The position numbers and the translations under genes were made by a program. Of a stretch of DNA of 64,000 nt, positions 36,381 through 44,874 are shown in pieces (within the stretch, counting starts at the first letter, position 1; every line of letters begins with the position of its first letter). The stretch lies in contig CANNQP010000014.1 in NCBI GenBank assembly GCA_947507875.1, positions 1-64,000 on the forward strand, read 5' to 3'. The DNA is from Verrucomicrobiaceae bacterium. Its GTDB lineage: Bacteria > Verrucomicrobiota > Verrucomicrobiia > Verrucomicrobiales > Verrucomicrobiaceae. The notes below the pieces were generated by a model, which was not told the origin of the DNA, ran no database searches, and worked only from the letters and a program-made list of their open reading frames with translations.

Positions 36381-36395
36381 CTTTTTCTCTAACTT

Positions 36396-36764
36396 GTGAA
36401 TTACGACCAAATTTTTTTACGTGGATTAGATCTGCCGACACAAATAGGTGTTCCAGATGAAGAGCGTGCTTGTTGGCAAACGCTACAGGCTGATGTGGTG
36501 ATGGATGTGGCGCCACGATTCGAGTGCATGCACGATCAGCTTTCTGCCACGATTGATTACGCAGCCGTAGCAATACGATTGAAAGCACTTGCTGTGGAGA
36601 AGCCAAGGCAATTGATTGAAACGCTGGCTTCGGAAATGTGTGCCTGTGTTCTCCAAGAGTTCAACGCCGTGAAGGTGCGGGTCGAATTGCGAAAAAAGAT
36701 CTTGCCGGGCTGTGATCACGTGGCGGTGGCCCTGACAAGAGGACGCGACAAAAATCCGATGTGA
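36396..36764 (+). CDS. folB: Dihydroneopterin aldolase
   Basis: A 122-residue FolB that cleaves 7,8-dihydroneopterin in folate biosynthesis. Family segments are FLRGLDLPTQIGVPDEERACWQ with the substrate-binding Glu, ATIDYAAVAIRL, RQLIETLASEM and the C-terminal VELRKKILPGCDHVAVALTR with the catalytic Lys region. Translation begins at GTG (36396). The preceding gene ends 15 bases upstream, and TAACTT at 36378-36383 is the closest promoter-like element. Length is typical. Confidence 0.9.
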   Translation: MNYDQIFLRGLDLPTQIGVPDEERACWQTLQADVVMDVAPRFECMHDQLSATIDYAAVAIRLKALAVEKPRQLIETLASEMCACVLQEFNAVKVRVELRKKILPGCDHVAVALTRGRDKNPM

Positions 36765-36811
36765 GATTTGCTTTCTGTCCCTTTTCTCTCCAGCCTCTCG
36801 CTATTGTCTTC

Positions 36812-38116
36812 ATGTCTTCCGATCTTCCCTCTCAGCTACCCCTTCAGTCTCTTGGTGAGCCCATTTATCGTGGGTCTGTTCAGAATCTGTATGTTGTTCC
36901 AGATCATCCCAATTATATAGTTTGCGAGACCACCGAAGCGGGGTCGGTTTTTGACGTGGGTAGCATCTTCAGGATAGACGGCAATGACCTGAATCGCGCG
37001 ATTTTTCGCCATGCCATGTATGGTCGTCTGGCGAACCCCCAGACTTGGAAGCGAGTTGAGTCAGCCTTGCTCAAGACCAGCACACTAGGGGAAACCTGGC
37101 GTTCACAGCTCATGGATGGCACGCTTGAGGCTATGTTGGAATCAGGAGCACAGACACACCATGTGGGTATGTTGGATTCGGTTACAGGTGAGCTACATTC
37201 TTCGGGCATGCCTCTTCATCCGAGCTGCTACAATGTTGTGCGCCGATTTCCGGTCATGAAGCCTCCTCAGCGCAATGTGATGGGGAATTTTGTATTTGAT
37301 TACGCCCAGTTTCATCAGAGCGGAACATACGTTGTCCCGCTGGAATACATCGTGCGCTTCGGGGTGACCAGTGGGAGCTCGATCCTACGCAAGTATGAGG
37401 CTTTGGGAGAAAAAGAGCGTCGCTCTTATGAGCTAGAGCTTGGACTCAATGGTCCGATGTCTGCATGGCAGATGCTAGATCGCCCCATCTATGATCTGAC
37501 CAGTAAGTATGAGCCTGAAGATCGCCCTGTGACGAAGCAGGAAGCTCTGCTAATGTCGGGCCTAAGCTCGCAGTCGTTCCTGAGCACAATCAAGATGGCT
37601 TTGCTGGGCGCCTGGGCAGTGCGGGAGTTGCTAGAGGAAATCGGTCTTCAACTGTGGGATCTCAAATGGGAATTCGCTGTCGATGGTGATGATCTCTTCT
37701 TTGTTGATACCATTGATGCGGACAGTTTCCGCGCCACAGGGACGGTCGAGGTGGAGGGGCGCCGATTGATCATTCATTACAACAAGCAGGCTATGCGTGA
37801 CTACTATCGCGTCATCTGCGCGGATTGGTACGCTGGTGTGAATGCTGCCAAGCAGGAGGCTGCTAAGACAGGGCTGCCCTTCAAAGAAGTGCTAAGGTCT
37901 GGTCAAGTCGCAGGCAAGTATCCGCAGACTCCAGAAGTGGCTCCTGAGTTCCTCACGCTTCAGGCCAAAAAAACCGCTTTGATCAAGCAGCATGTCCTTG
38001 GTGAAATGCAGGCTGATGCCTTGCGTCTTTCTTTGGAGCAAGCAGGGAAGGAAGAAGCGGAGTTTTATCGTGGCCAAGGTAAACTGGATGAATTGCTCAC
38101 GCTAAATGGTCTTTGA
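36812..38116 (+). CDS. PurC-like SAICAR synthetase, long subfamily
   Basis: A 434-residue protein of the SAICAR synthetase fold, which in purine synthesis joins aspartate to CAIR. Fold markers are YRGSVQNLYVV (residues 19-29), SVFDVG (45-50), VVPLEYIVRFGVTSGSS, YDLTSKYEPEDRPVT and the metal/ATP region LQLWDLKWEFAVDGDDLFFVDTI followed by DADSFRA. It is much longer than the usual 240-300 residues and carries Ser/Gln where canonical PurC has the Lys pair in GKxK. The ATG at 36812 is preferred to one 17 codons upstream that overlaps folB. I did not see another purC, so it may or may not be the main one. Confidence 0.72.
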   Translation: MSSDLPSQLPLQSLGEPIYRGSVQNLYVVPDHPNYIVCETTEAGSVFDVGSIFRIDGNDLNRAIFRHAMYGRLANPQTWKRVESALLKTSTLGETWRSQLMDGTLEAMLESGAQTHHVGMLDSVTGELHSSGMPLHPSCYNVVRRFPVMKPPQRNVMGNFVFDYAQFHQSGTYVVPLEYIVRFGVTSGSSILRKYEALGEKERRSYELELGLNGPMSAWQMLDRPIYDLTSKYEPEDRPVTKQEALLMSGLSSQSFLSTIKMALLGAWAVRELLEEIGLQLWDLKWEFAVDGDDLFFVDTIDADSFRATGTVEVEGRRLIIHYNKQAMRDYYRVICADWYAGVNAAKQEAAKTGLPFKEVLRSGQVAGKYPQTPEVAPEFLTLQAKKTALIKQHVLGEMQADALRLSLEQAGKEEAEFYRGQGKLDELLTLNGL

Positions 38117-38229
38117 GTGCTAGCCTCGTCTGCTTTTCGATGGAGTATGGAAGGTGAAAAATGGAGGATCAGGGCGTGGGCTGGCTTTTCTGCCCAACTT
38201 GTTTTGTATGTCTTTTTTGCCTTAATGTC

Positions 38230-39012
38230 ATGACTCCAGCCGAATCTTACCTAGCTCTATCAAGTGAACTCATTGCCCGCGTGAGGGAGCAGTTGCCGTT
38301 GATTCATCATACGGCAGATCTGTTCGCGAAGACCATTCTTGCGGGTCAGATGGTACATGTTTTTGGCTCTGGCCATAGTCGCATTTTGGTCGAGGAAATG
38401 TGGCCGCGTTATGGTTCCTTTCCGGGCTTCAATCCCATCGTGGAACTGTCGCTGACTTTCCACAATCTCGTCGTTGGCGCGAATGGGCAACGTCAGGCCA
38501 TGTTTTTGGAAAATGTCAGTGGCCTAGCAGCCCGCATCTTGAGGAATTTTGATCTCAAGCAGGGGGACAGTGCGTTGGTGGTGTCTTCCAGTGGCTGCAA
38601 TGTCGTTCCTGTGGAGATGGCTCAAGAGTTCCAACGCCGTGGTGTCAACGTCGTGGCGCTCATTTCGCAGAAGCACGCTGAGGCAAGCATGAGCCGACAT
38701 CCTATGGGTAAGAAGCTGCAAGACTTCGCGGAGATCGTGCTCGATACCGGTGCGCCTGTGGGAGATGCGATGGTTCAGGTGGAAGGACTGCCTACTCCAG
38801 TAGCACCAGGAAGCACGGTGGGGGGCTGCTTGGTGGTGAATGCGATCAAGGCGGAGGTCGCTGCGCGCCTCACGGAAGCGGGACACCCACCGAAAGTGCT
38901 GACAGCAGGTGCTTTGGTTGGCGCGGCCAGAGCGGCTGAACTGTTCGAAGCTGCCTACGATGAACATGCCCGCCGTATAGCCCCCTACTATGCTGGACTG
39001 GGTGCGCCTTGA
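38230..39012 (+). CDS. SIS-domain sugar isomerase-like protein (UPF0309 type)
   Basis: A 260-residue sugar-isomerase-fold protein that matches the UPF0309 group: VHVFGSGHSRILVEEM, then DSALVVSSSGCNVVPVEMA, SRHPMGKKLQDFAEIVLD and VGDAMVQVEG. These are phosphosugar-binding proteins, often tied to amino-sugar use; the exact substrate is unknown. The ATG at 38230 is chosen because MTPAESYLALSSELI begins the domain; a longer frame from 38161 has a cysteine-rich, unlikely N-terminus. It is monocistronic here. Confidence 0.85.
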   Translation: MTPAESYLALSSELIARVREQLPLIHHTADLFAKTILAGQMVHVFGSGHSRILVEEMWPRYGSFPGFNPIVELSLTFHNLVVGANGQRQAMFLENVSGLAARILRNFDLKQGDSALVVSSSGCNVVPVEMAQEFQRRGVNVVALISQKHAEASMSRHPMGKKLQDFAEIVLDTGAPVGDAMVQVEGLPTPVAPGSTVGGCLVVNAIKAEVAARLTEAGHPPKVLTAGALVGAARAAELFEAAYDEHARRIAPYYAGLGAP

Positions 39013-39071
39013 GTTGAATTCAGGTGAAGGAAAGCCGCGTTTGTCTGCGTGCTAGTCTTCCCGCCTTTTGA

Positions 39072-40391
39072 ATGACTCGATTTCTGGCCAAGCATCCCAT
39101 TCTGCGTCTTTTTGCCTCGCCCCAGCATCTCTGGCGTACCATGTCACTGGGGCTGAAAAGCATCTGGCTGAATAAGCTGCGATCTTTCCTGACCGCGCTT
39201 GGTGTCATCTTTGGTGTGGCCTCTGTGATTGCTATGTTAGCCATCGGGGAAGGGGCCAGTTATGAGGCACAGGAGCAGATTCGTCGGTTAGGCAGTCAAA
39301 ACATCATCCTGGAAAGTGTAAAGCCACCCGATGGGCAGGGGGCTGGTGCAGAGACTCGCAGCCTCGTGCTCGAGTACGGACTCACCCTGCGTGACATTCA
39401 GCAGATCCGCCAGACCGTGCCAGGCATCGAGGTCGTGGTGCCATCCCGGATTCTTAGTGAGAATATCTGGAACTTCGACCGAAGTGTGGATGGTCAGATT
39501 CTCGGCGTTTTGCCGATCTATCCAGAAATGCGCAATCGCAAGGTGCTCCAAGGGCGCTTTTTCACCGATCTGGAATTGCAAGGAAAACTACCCGTCTGTG
39601 TGCTCAACGAGGGGGCAGCGGCACGACTGTTTCCGCTTTCGACCCCAACAGGGAAGACCATTCGGGTGAAAGGGTTTTACTACAAAGTGCTTGGCATTCT
39701 GCAAAACGAAGGTCCCCGTGTCGGTGGGGAAGGCGGCGGCGGAAGCTCTGCCGATGCTCAGATGTTTATCCCCTACAGCACGCTAATGGACCACTATGGC
39801 GAGACTTTCTTTCGCATGAGGAGCGGTAGTTTCGAGGCTGAAAAAGTCGAATTTCACGAGGCTGTCATTCGCGTGAAACAGGTCAATGAGGTGGAGAGTC
39901 GTGCCGAGGCCATTCGCCAGGTGTTGTCGAGCAATCACAAAAAAGAGGACTGGCGCATGATTGTCCCTGTGGAGCTCCTGCGCCAAGCCGAACGAACGAA
40001 GCGCATCTTCAGCATCGTGCTCGGCAGCATCGCCGCGATTTCTCTTATCGTGGGTGGCATCGGCATCATGAACATCATGCTAGCGAGTGTCACCGAGCGG
40101 ACTCGTGAGATCGGTATCCGACGGGCTCTCGGGGCACGTCAGGCAGACATCGTCGTCCAGTTCTTGATCGAGACGGTGCTGCTCTCAGGAGCTGGCGGAG
40201 TTCTTGGTGTGGTCTTGGGCATCGGCATCCCCATCGCGGTTCAGCATTTCGCAGGAGTGACGACGGTTGTGCAGTTTTGGTCTCCCGTGCTTGCTTTCCT
40301 GATTTCGGTGATGACAGGCATCGCCTTTGGCATTTATCCAGCGCGGCGGGCAGCTCGCATGAATCCCGTGGAGGCACTTCGTCATGAGTGA
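39072..40391 (+). CDS. MacB-type ABC transporter permease without ATPase domain
   Basis: A 439-residue permease of the FtsX/MacB fold, with an N-terminal transmembrane helix following LWRTMSLGLKSIWLNKLRSFLTALGVIFGV, a large periplasmic MacB-type domain (about residues 65-300), and three C-terminal helices beginning FSIVLGSIAAISLIVGGIGIMNIML. The motif ERTREIGIRRALGARQADIV is characteristic. MacB family proteins export macrolides, toxins or lipoproteins together with a MacA-like adaptor. No ATPase is fused or adjacent; a matching ATPase, adaptor and TolC lie at 46998-51375. Its stop overlaps the convergent NUDIX gene by ten bases. Confidence 0.85.
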   Translation: MTRFLAKHPILRLFASPQHLWRTMSLGLKSIWLNKLRSFLTALGVIFGVASVIAMLAIGEGASYEAQEQIRRLGSQNIILESVKPPDGQGAGAETRSLVLEYGLTLRDIQQIRQTVPGIEVVVPSRILSENIWNFDRSVDGQILGVLPIYPEMRNRKVLQGRFFTDLELQGKLPVCVLNEGAAARLFPLSTPTGKTIRVKGFYYKVLGILQNEGPRVGGEGGGGSSADAQMFIPYSTLMDHYGETFFRMRSGSFEAEKVEFHEAVIRVKQVNEVESRAEAIRQVLSSNHKKEDWRMIVPVELLRQAERTKRIFSIVLGSIAAISLIVGGIGIMNIMLASVTERTREIGIRRALGARQADIVVQFLIETVLLSGAGGVLGVVLGIGIPIAVQHFAGVTTVVQFWSPVLAFLISVMTGIAFGIYPARRAARMNPVEALRHE

Positions 40392-40969
40392 TCCGACTCA
40401 GGGCCATGTCCCCGAACGGCTAGCGTTAGCAGGGCGATGACGCTGGGACTGTCTTTGATTCTCCCATCCAAAGCCATGGCGATGGCTTCGGACAGGGGCA
40501 GTCGCCAAAGATGAAGCTTCTCCGTTTCATCAGGCATCGCCGTGCCCTGCTGAAGTTCACGCGCTACAAACAAATCACACACTTCATTGGTCGTGGAATT
40601 CGATAGCTGTAGGCCGGTTAGCAGCGGCGTAATCGTCGCGGCTTGAAGTCCTGTTTCCTCAAGCAATTCTCGTTTTGCGCATTGCGCAGGGCTTTCTCCG
40701 GGAGGGCAACCACCTTCAGGAATTTCCCATTCATAGCTATCGTGGCAGTAGCGCCACTGACCCACGAGCCAAGTGTAGCCTTCGTCATCAATCGGCACCA
40801 CACCGACGGCATGGTTTTGATACTCCACGACGCCGTATATGCCGCGTCCGCCACTCGGATTAATCACTTGGTCTTCACGCACGCGAATCCATGGATTTTG
40901 ATAAATGGGTTCGCGACTCAAGGTGGTCCATGGACTGGTCTCCACGGAAATAGGCGGTGAAAGCGGCAT
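40382..40969 (-). CDS. NUDIX hydrolase, ADP-ribose pyrophosphatase-like
   Basis: A 195-residue NUDIX enzyme. The full box GX5EX7REUXEEXGU is present (starting at GGCPPGE and ending REL LEETGL). The N-terminal part (REPIYQNPWIRVREDQV and HAVGVVPIDDEGYTWLVGQWRY) and the LTGLQLSNSTTNEVCDLFVAREL segment resemble ADP-ribose/nucleotide-sugar pyrophosphatases. It hydrolyses nucleoside diphosphate-linked compounds. The ATG at 40969 is preferred; an upstream ATG at 41002 overlaps the region before the divergent gene at 41073. Confidence 0.9.
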   Translation of the reverse strand: MPLSPPISVETSPWTTLSREPIYQNPWIRVREDQVINPSGGRGIYGVVEYQNHAVGVVPIDDEGYTWLVGQWRYCHDSYEWEIPEGGCPPGESPAQCAKRELLEETGLQAATITPLLTGLQLSNSTTNEVCDLFVARELQQGTAMPDETEKLHLWRLPLSEAIAMALDGRIKDSPSVIALLTLAVRGHGPESDHS

Positions 40970-41072
40970 CGTGAGGTAGATTGATGTGAAACTCTGTGGC
41001 AATCAAGATTCAACGCCACGCTCGACAAAGACGTCTCCTTCAGCTAGTCAGACCGCCCTGCACCCGATTTGT

Positions 41073-41789
41073 ATGATGTTTTTTCAACGCCCCTTCCGAA
41101 AAATGCTGTTGCTCGCCTGCTTGTGCTTATCGGTGGCCAGCAGCGGGCATGCGCAGTGGCTGGTCTATGAACTCGTTTTTTCTCCAGAAGCGGATTCGGT
41201 CAATTTCAGCAGCTATCGCAGTGCCTATCTAGTCGCCCCAGCACGTGGCGGGGCTGCCACTTTGATCCTGACCACGGATGAAGGCGGCCGAAGCTATGCC
41301 GTCGCGGATGGCGGGGCAAAGTTCTTCCTCGCCGCGAACGCGGAACAGCGAAAAACGGCTTTTTCCGCGCTCGCCATCACGGGCAATTCTCAGGCTCTTT
41401 ACACCGCGGCAGGTGACTTGAATCGCTCACTTCTGCTCGACACACCTGAGGGCCAAACCGTTCTGCGAGTCGCCGAGCGCCTGCAAGGACGACTGATGGC
41501 GGCTGATGATGAGTCCGACAAAGGACCTGCTGCCGATGGCTCGATCGGCATGATCGGTAGCGCCACGATCACTGGAACACTGCGTGAGGATTTGACCACC
41601 CTTGTGACACGCCATTTTACAGGACAAAACCTCGCGGTGGCCTATGTGGTCGAGCTTTTGGAAAAGTATGGTTACTCGCCTGACTCTGGCTCTGCTCCTT
41701 TGAAGAACGATGTCGAGACCATTCGGGAAGATGGCTCGGTCTTGGATCCTAGCCTTTTTCCTGCTGAGACACGGCCTGCTGCCCCCTAA
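41073..41789 (+). CDS. Secreted protein of unknown function upstream of the secretion ATPase
   Basis: A 238-residue exported protein, probably starting at one of two adjacent ATGs (41073 or 41076), with a signal peptide ending near SSGHA. The mature protein starts QWLVYELVFSPEADSVNFSSY and has no motif I recognise; segments ARGGAATLILTTDEGG and NRSLLLDTPEGQTVLRVAERLQGR look globular. It ends six bases before the GspE/PilB gene start on the same strand, so a role in the same pilus or secretion machine is suggested by position only. Confidence 0.6.
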   Translation: MMFFQRPFRKMLLLACLCLSVASSGHAQWLVYELVFSPEADSVNFSSYRSAYLVAPARGGAATLILTTDEGGRSYAVADGGAKFFLAANAEQRKTAFSALAITGNSQALYTAAGDLNRSLLLDTPEGQTVLRVAERLQGRLMAADDESDKGPAADGSIGMIGSATITGTLREDLTTLVTRHFTGQNLAVAYVVELLEKYGYSPDSGSAPLKNDVETIREDGSVLDPSLFPAETRPAAP

Positions 41790-41795
41790 CGCTGA

Positions 41796-43505
41796 ATGAA
41801 ACACATCCGCCAAGCCCTCGTGCAGTGCCTGGAGTCCTCCGGTGGCTCTGGCATCCCTCTTCCGACGGCTACACCAAGCTCAACAGTGGTGAATCAATTG
41901 CTGGACTTAGGCAGCATTGATGAGGAAGCCTTTCTCTCGCAACTAGCTGCGCGCATGGGCCTGGGATTCGTGGCCAATCCGGTGCCTGACTCTGCGGATG
42001 CACCAGAGATGAAGCGCCTGCTGCCGCCACGTGTTGCTTTGAGACATCGCTTGCTCCCTCTCAAGATCGTTGAAGAAGAAGGCAGCAAGGTGAAAAAGCT
42101 CCTCGTTGCTGGCTATGACCCATTTGACCTCATCGCTCATCAAGCCATAGCGCGTGAGGTCGAATCGCCAGTGCGGCTTGAGATCGCACCGCGCAAGCGT
42201 CTGCTCAATGCGATGCGAGACTTTTATGGCATCGGGGCTGATACCTTTGAGGAGTTGCTAAAAGGGCGCGACGTCGATGGTGCAGATCTGGAGCAACGAG
42301 ACGAAGCCAATATCATTGACGCTGACGACGAAGAGGCTTCCGTGGTAAAATTCGTCAACACCGTGATTCGAGAAGCGCTGGAGCAACACGCCACAGACAT
42401 CCACGTGGAGCCGATGGAAGACAAGCTGCGCATGAGATACCGCATCGACGGTCGTTTGCGCGAAGTGCCTGTGCCAGAAAACATCAAAGCTCTGCAGCAA
42501 TCCGTGATTGCGCGTCTCAAGGTGATGGCCAAGCTCGATATCGCAGAGCGACGCCTACCACAGGATGGGCGTATCAATTTGCAAATCGCAGGTCAATTCA
42601 TCGACGTCCGTGTCGCGACAATTCCCAGTGTCGAAGGGGAAAGTGTGTCGTTGCGTCTTCTTGGACAGGAGAAATTCAATCTCGACCGCTTGCGCATCGA
42701 GACCGACTTGCGTTCTGAAGTGGAAGCTCTGCTGAAGAAGCCGAATGGAATCATTTTGGTCACTGGCCCGACAGGATCGGGGAAATCAACCACGCTCTAC
42801 ACCTTCCTGAGCCAGTTGAATACTGAGCACCGGCGCATCGTGACCATCGAAGATCCGGTGGAAAATAAGTTGCCTGGTGTTGTACAAATTGCTGTTCGAC
42901 CTGAGATCAATCTCACCTTTGCCACGGGCCTGCGTTCGATTCTCCGAGGTGATCCGAACGTGGTCATGATCGGGGAAATGCGAGACCTGGAGACTGCGGA
43001 GATCGCCATCCGTGCTGCGCTCACAGGTCACCTTGTCTTCAGCACCTTGCACACGAATGATGCTCTGGGCGGCATCATGCGGTTGATCGACATGGGCGTG
43101 GAACCCTTCCTGGTTTCCAGTTCGGTGCGTGCCTTCATTGCTCAGCGCTTGGTGCGTGTGCTTTGTAGCGAGTGCAAGCAACCTGATCCGGATGCAGAGG
43201 TGCGTCTCCGTGAACTTCAATACACCGGTCCGATCCGTGGCACGGTCTATCGTGCCCGTGAAGGGGGGTGTGAGGCCTGTCGCGCCACAGGTTACAAAGG
43301 TCGTATGTCAATTTATGAGCTGGTTCGCCTGACGCCGGCGATGGGCGAACTCATCACGCACAAGGCGAGCAGTGCCCAGCTTTACCAACAGGCTTATAAA
43401 GATGGTTACCGCCCTATGCGTGAGTATGGAGTGCGTAAGATTCTAGCCGGCAATACGACGATTGATGAAGTCATCAGCGTCACCGTGGCCGAGTCGGAGC
43501 AGTAG
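41796..43505 (+). CDS. GspE/PilB-type secretion or pilus-assembly ATPase
   Basis: A 569-residue assembly ATPase for type II secretion or type IV pili. Residues about 1-150 form an MshEN-like N-terminal domain. The ATPase core has GPTGSGKST (324-332), IVTIEDPVE (348-356), MIGEMRDLET (391-400) and FSTLHTND (415-422). Four cysteines in CSEC (457-460) and CEAC (492-495) form the tetracysteine zinc site typical of PilB/GspE. It differs from the PilT-like gene at 35283, which lacks the zinc site. The gene lies six bases after a secreted protein gene. Which pilus or substrate it serves is unclear. Confidence 0.92.
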   Translation: MKHIRQALVQCLESSGGSGIPLPTATPSSTVVNQLLDLGSIDEEAFLSQLAARMGLGFVANPVPDSADAPEMKRLLPPRVALRHRLLPLKIVEEEGSKVKKLLVAGYDPFDLIAHQAIAREVESPVRLEIAPRKRLLNAMRDFYGIGADTFEELLKGRDVDGADLEQRDEANIIDADDEEASVVKFVNTVIREALEQHATDIHVEPMEDKLRMRYRIDGRLREVPVPENIKALQQSVIARLKVMAKLDIAERRLPQDGRINLQIAGQFIDVRVATIPSVEGESVSLRLLGQEKFNLDRLRIETDLRSEVEALLKKPNGIILVTGPTGSGKSTTLYTFLSQLNTEHRRIVTIEDPVENKLPGVVQIAVRPEINLTFATGLRSILRGDPNVVMIGEMRDLETAEIAIRAALTGHLVFSTLHTNDALGGIMRLIDMGVEPFLVSSSVRAFIAQRLVRVLCSECKQPDPDAEVRLRELQYTGPIRGTVYRAREGGCEACRATGYKGRMSIYELVRLTPAMGELITHKASSAQLYQQAYKDGYRPMREYGVRKILAGNTTIDEVISVTVAESEQ

Positions 43506-43513
43506 CCATGAGG

Positions 43514-44308
43514 CTAGGCCTGAGCTTTTGCTTTTATAGCATCCCAGGCGGCATCCATCTGTGCTAGCGTCAGACTGCCGTCCAGTTTTTGACCCGATCG
43601 AGCCAGATGGGACTCCATCTGATGAAAGCGCTTGGTGAATTTGTCGTTGGCCGCAGCAAGAGCGGGTTCAGCATCAATCCCGAGTTTTCGAGCCAAGTTT
43701 ACCACCGTGAAAAGGAGATCGCCCAGCTCTTCCTTCATGCCTTCGCTTGATCGTGCATCGACAGCTTCTTGCAGCTCCTGAATCTCTTCCTGCAACTTGT
43801 CGAACACCGGCTTGGCATCTGGCCAATCAAATCCAACTCGTGCCGCTTTCTTCTGCAGTTTTTGGCCGCGCATCAGCGCTGGTAGACCAGTGCCCACCCC
43901 GTGGAGCATGCCTTCTTTTTCCGTGCCTTTTTCCTGACGTTTGATGGCATCCCACTGACTCAGAACCGCTTCAGAATCTGCCGCACTGGATTCCCCAAAG
44001 ACGTGGGGGTGGCGGCGGATGAGCTTTTCACTGAGCATGTGAGCCATGCGGTTTAGATCAAACGCACCAGTCTCGCTGGCGATTTCAGCGTGCAGCACAG
44101 GTTGCAGCAAGAGATCCCCCAACTCCTCACACATCAGCTGAGGATCGCCACTTTGGATGGCATCTGCCACTTCGTAGGCTTCTTCCAGCAGATGGGGAAC
44201 TAGGCTTTCGTGTGTTTGCTCGCGGTCCCAGGGACAGCCTCCTGGGGCGCGCAGGCGATGCACGATGTAGCGGAGGCGAGTCAGGCCGTCGGGGTGATCA
44301 ATGGACAT
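43514..44308 (-). CDS. mazG: MazG nucleoside triphosphate pyrophosphohydrolase
   Basis: A 264-residue protein with two MazG domains, as in Escherichia coli MazG (263 residues). The first contains GGCPWDREQTHESLVPHLLEEAYEV and the metal-binding EELGDLLLQPVLHAE; the second has LQEEIQELQEAVD and the metal-binding EELGDLLFTVVNLAR. It hydrolyses nucleoside triphosphates to monophosphates and pyrophosphate, and is linked to the stringent response and to removal of non-canonical nucleotides. The ATG at 44308 is preceded by a CTAG (44317-44320) and no Shine-Dalgarno sequence. It is divergent from trxA. Confidence 0.94.
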   Translation of the reverse strand: MSIDHPDGLTRLRYIVHRLRAPGGCPWDREQTHESLVPHLLEEAYEVADAIQSGDPQLMCEELGDLLLQPVLHAEIASETGAFDLNRMAHMLSEKLIRRHPHVFGESSAADSEAVLSQWDAIKRQEKGTEKEGMLHGVGTGLPALMRGQKLQKKAARVGFDWPDAKPVFDKLQEEIQELQEAVDARSSEGMKEELGDLLFTVVNLARKLGIDAEPALAAANDKFTKRFHQMESHLARSGQKLDGSLTLAQMDAAWDAIKAKAQA

Positions 44309-44433
44309 GAATGGAGCTAGCGCAAAAAATCCCCCTGGCATGGAAAAAGTTTGCGCCTCAGCCTGCCATGTTTACCGACTCTTGTGTTCGTTCGTTCGTT
44401 CACTGCGTAATTCATCTCCGACCCCCAAACCTT

Positions 44434-44763
44434 ATGGCCTCCGAAAACGTCCTCAATCTCAACGATAGCAACTTTGATTCTGAAATCTCTGCTGCCACGG
44501 TGCCTGTCATCGTGGACTTTTGGGCAGAATGGTGCGGTCCTTGCCGCATGATTGGTCCTGTGCTAGATCAACTCGCTGATGAGCAGGCAGGCGCGCTAAA
44601 AGTCGTGAAAGTCAATGTCGATGAAAATCCCGGTTTGGCAGCCAAGTTTGGGGTTCGCTCTATCCCAATGCTACTTTTTATCAAAAATGGAGCCGTGCGC
44701 GACACCGTTGTCGGGGTTCAAAGCAAAGACACTCTGCTGCGTAAAGCACAGGCGATTGCTTGA
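44434..44763 (+). CDS. trxA: Thioredoxin
   Basis: A 109-residue thioredoxin with the active site FWAEWCGPCRM, the cis-proline region VRSIPMLLF and the conserved buried Asp in VDFW. It is the cytosolic disulfide reductant for thiol-dependent enzymes. The ATG at 44434 gives the canonical start; the frame is open further upstream with no sense. A possible intrinsic terminator (44793-44827) follows the stop. Confidence 0.95.
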   Translation: MASENVLNLNDSNFDSEISAATVPVIVDFWAEWCGPCRMIGPVLDQLADEQAGALKVVKVNVDENPGLAAKFGVRSIPMLLFIKNGAVRDTVVGVQSKDTLLRKAQAIA

Positions 44764-44792
44764 GTTCAAAATGTGAGAAAGTTGCCTAACGT

Positions 44793-44827
44793 CTGCAGGT
44801 GGACCATGCGTCCCCTGCAGGCTTTTG
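44793..44827 (+). terminator. Probable intrinsic terminator after trxA
   Basis: CTGCAGG (44793-44799) pairs with CCTGCAG (44814-44820), extended by GGA/TCC across a bulged T, with a 7-base loop, and is followed by GCTTTTGAT. Located 30 bases after the trxA stop. Confidence 0.5.
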
Positions 44828-44874
44828 ATATAGACAGTCCCATGTCGTAGAGGATAGCTTCCAACCCTTGGACC

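Noticed and set aside
44386..44400. TTCG tandem repeats upstream of trxA
   Set aside because: Only about three to four copies; too short to call a functional or phase-variable tract.
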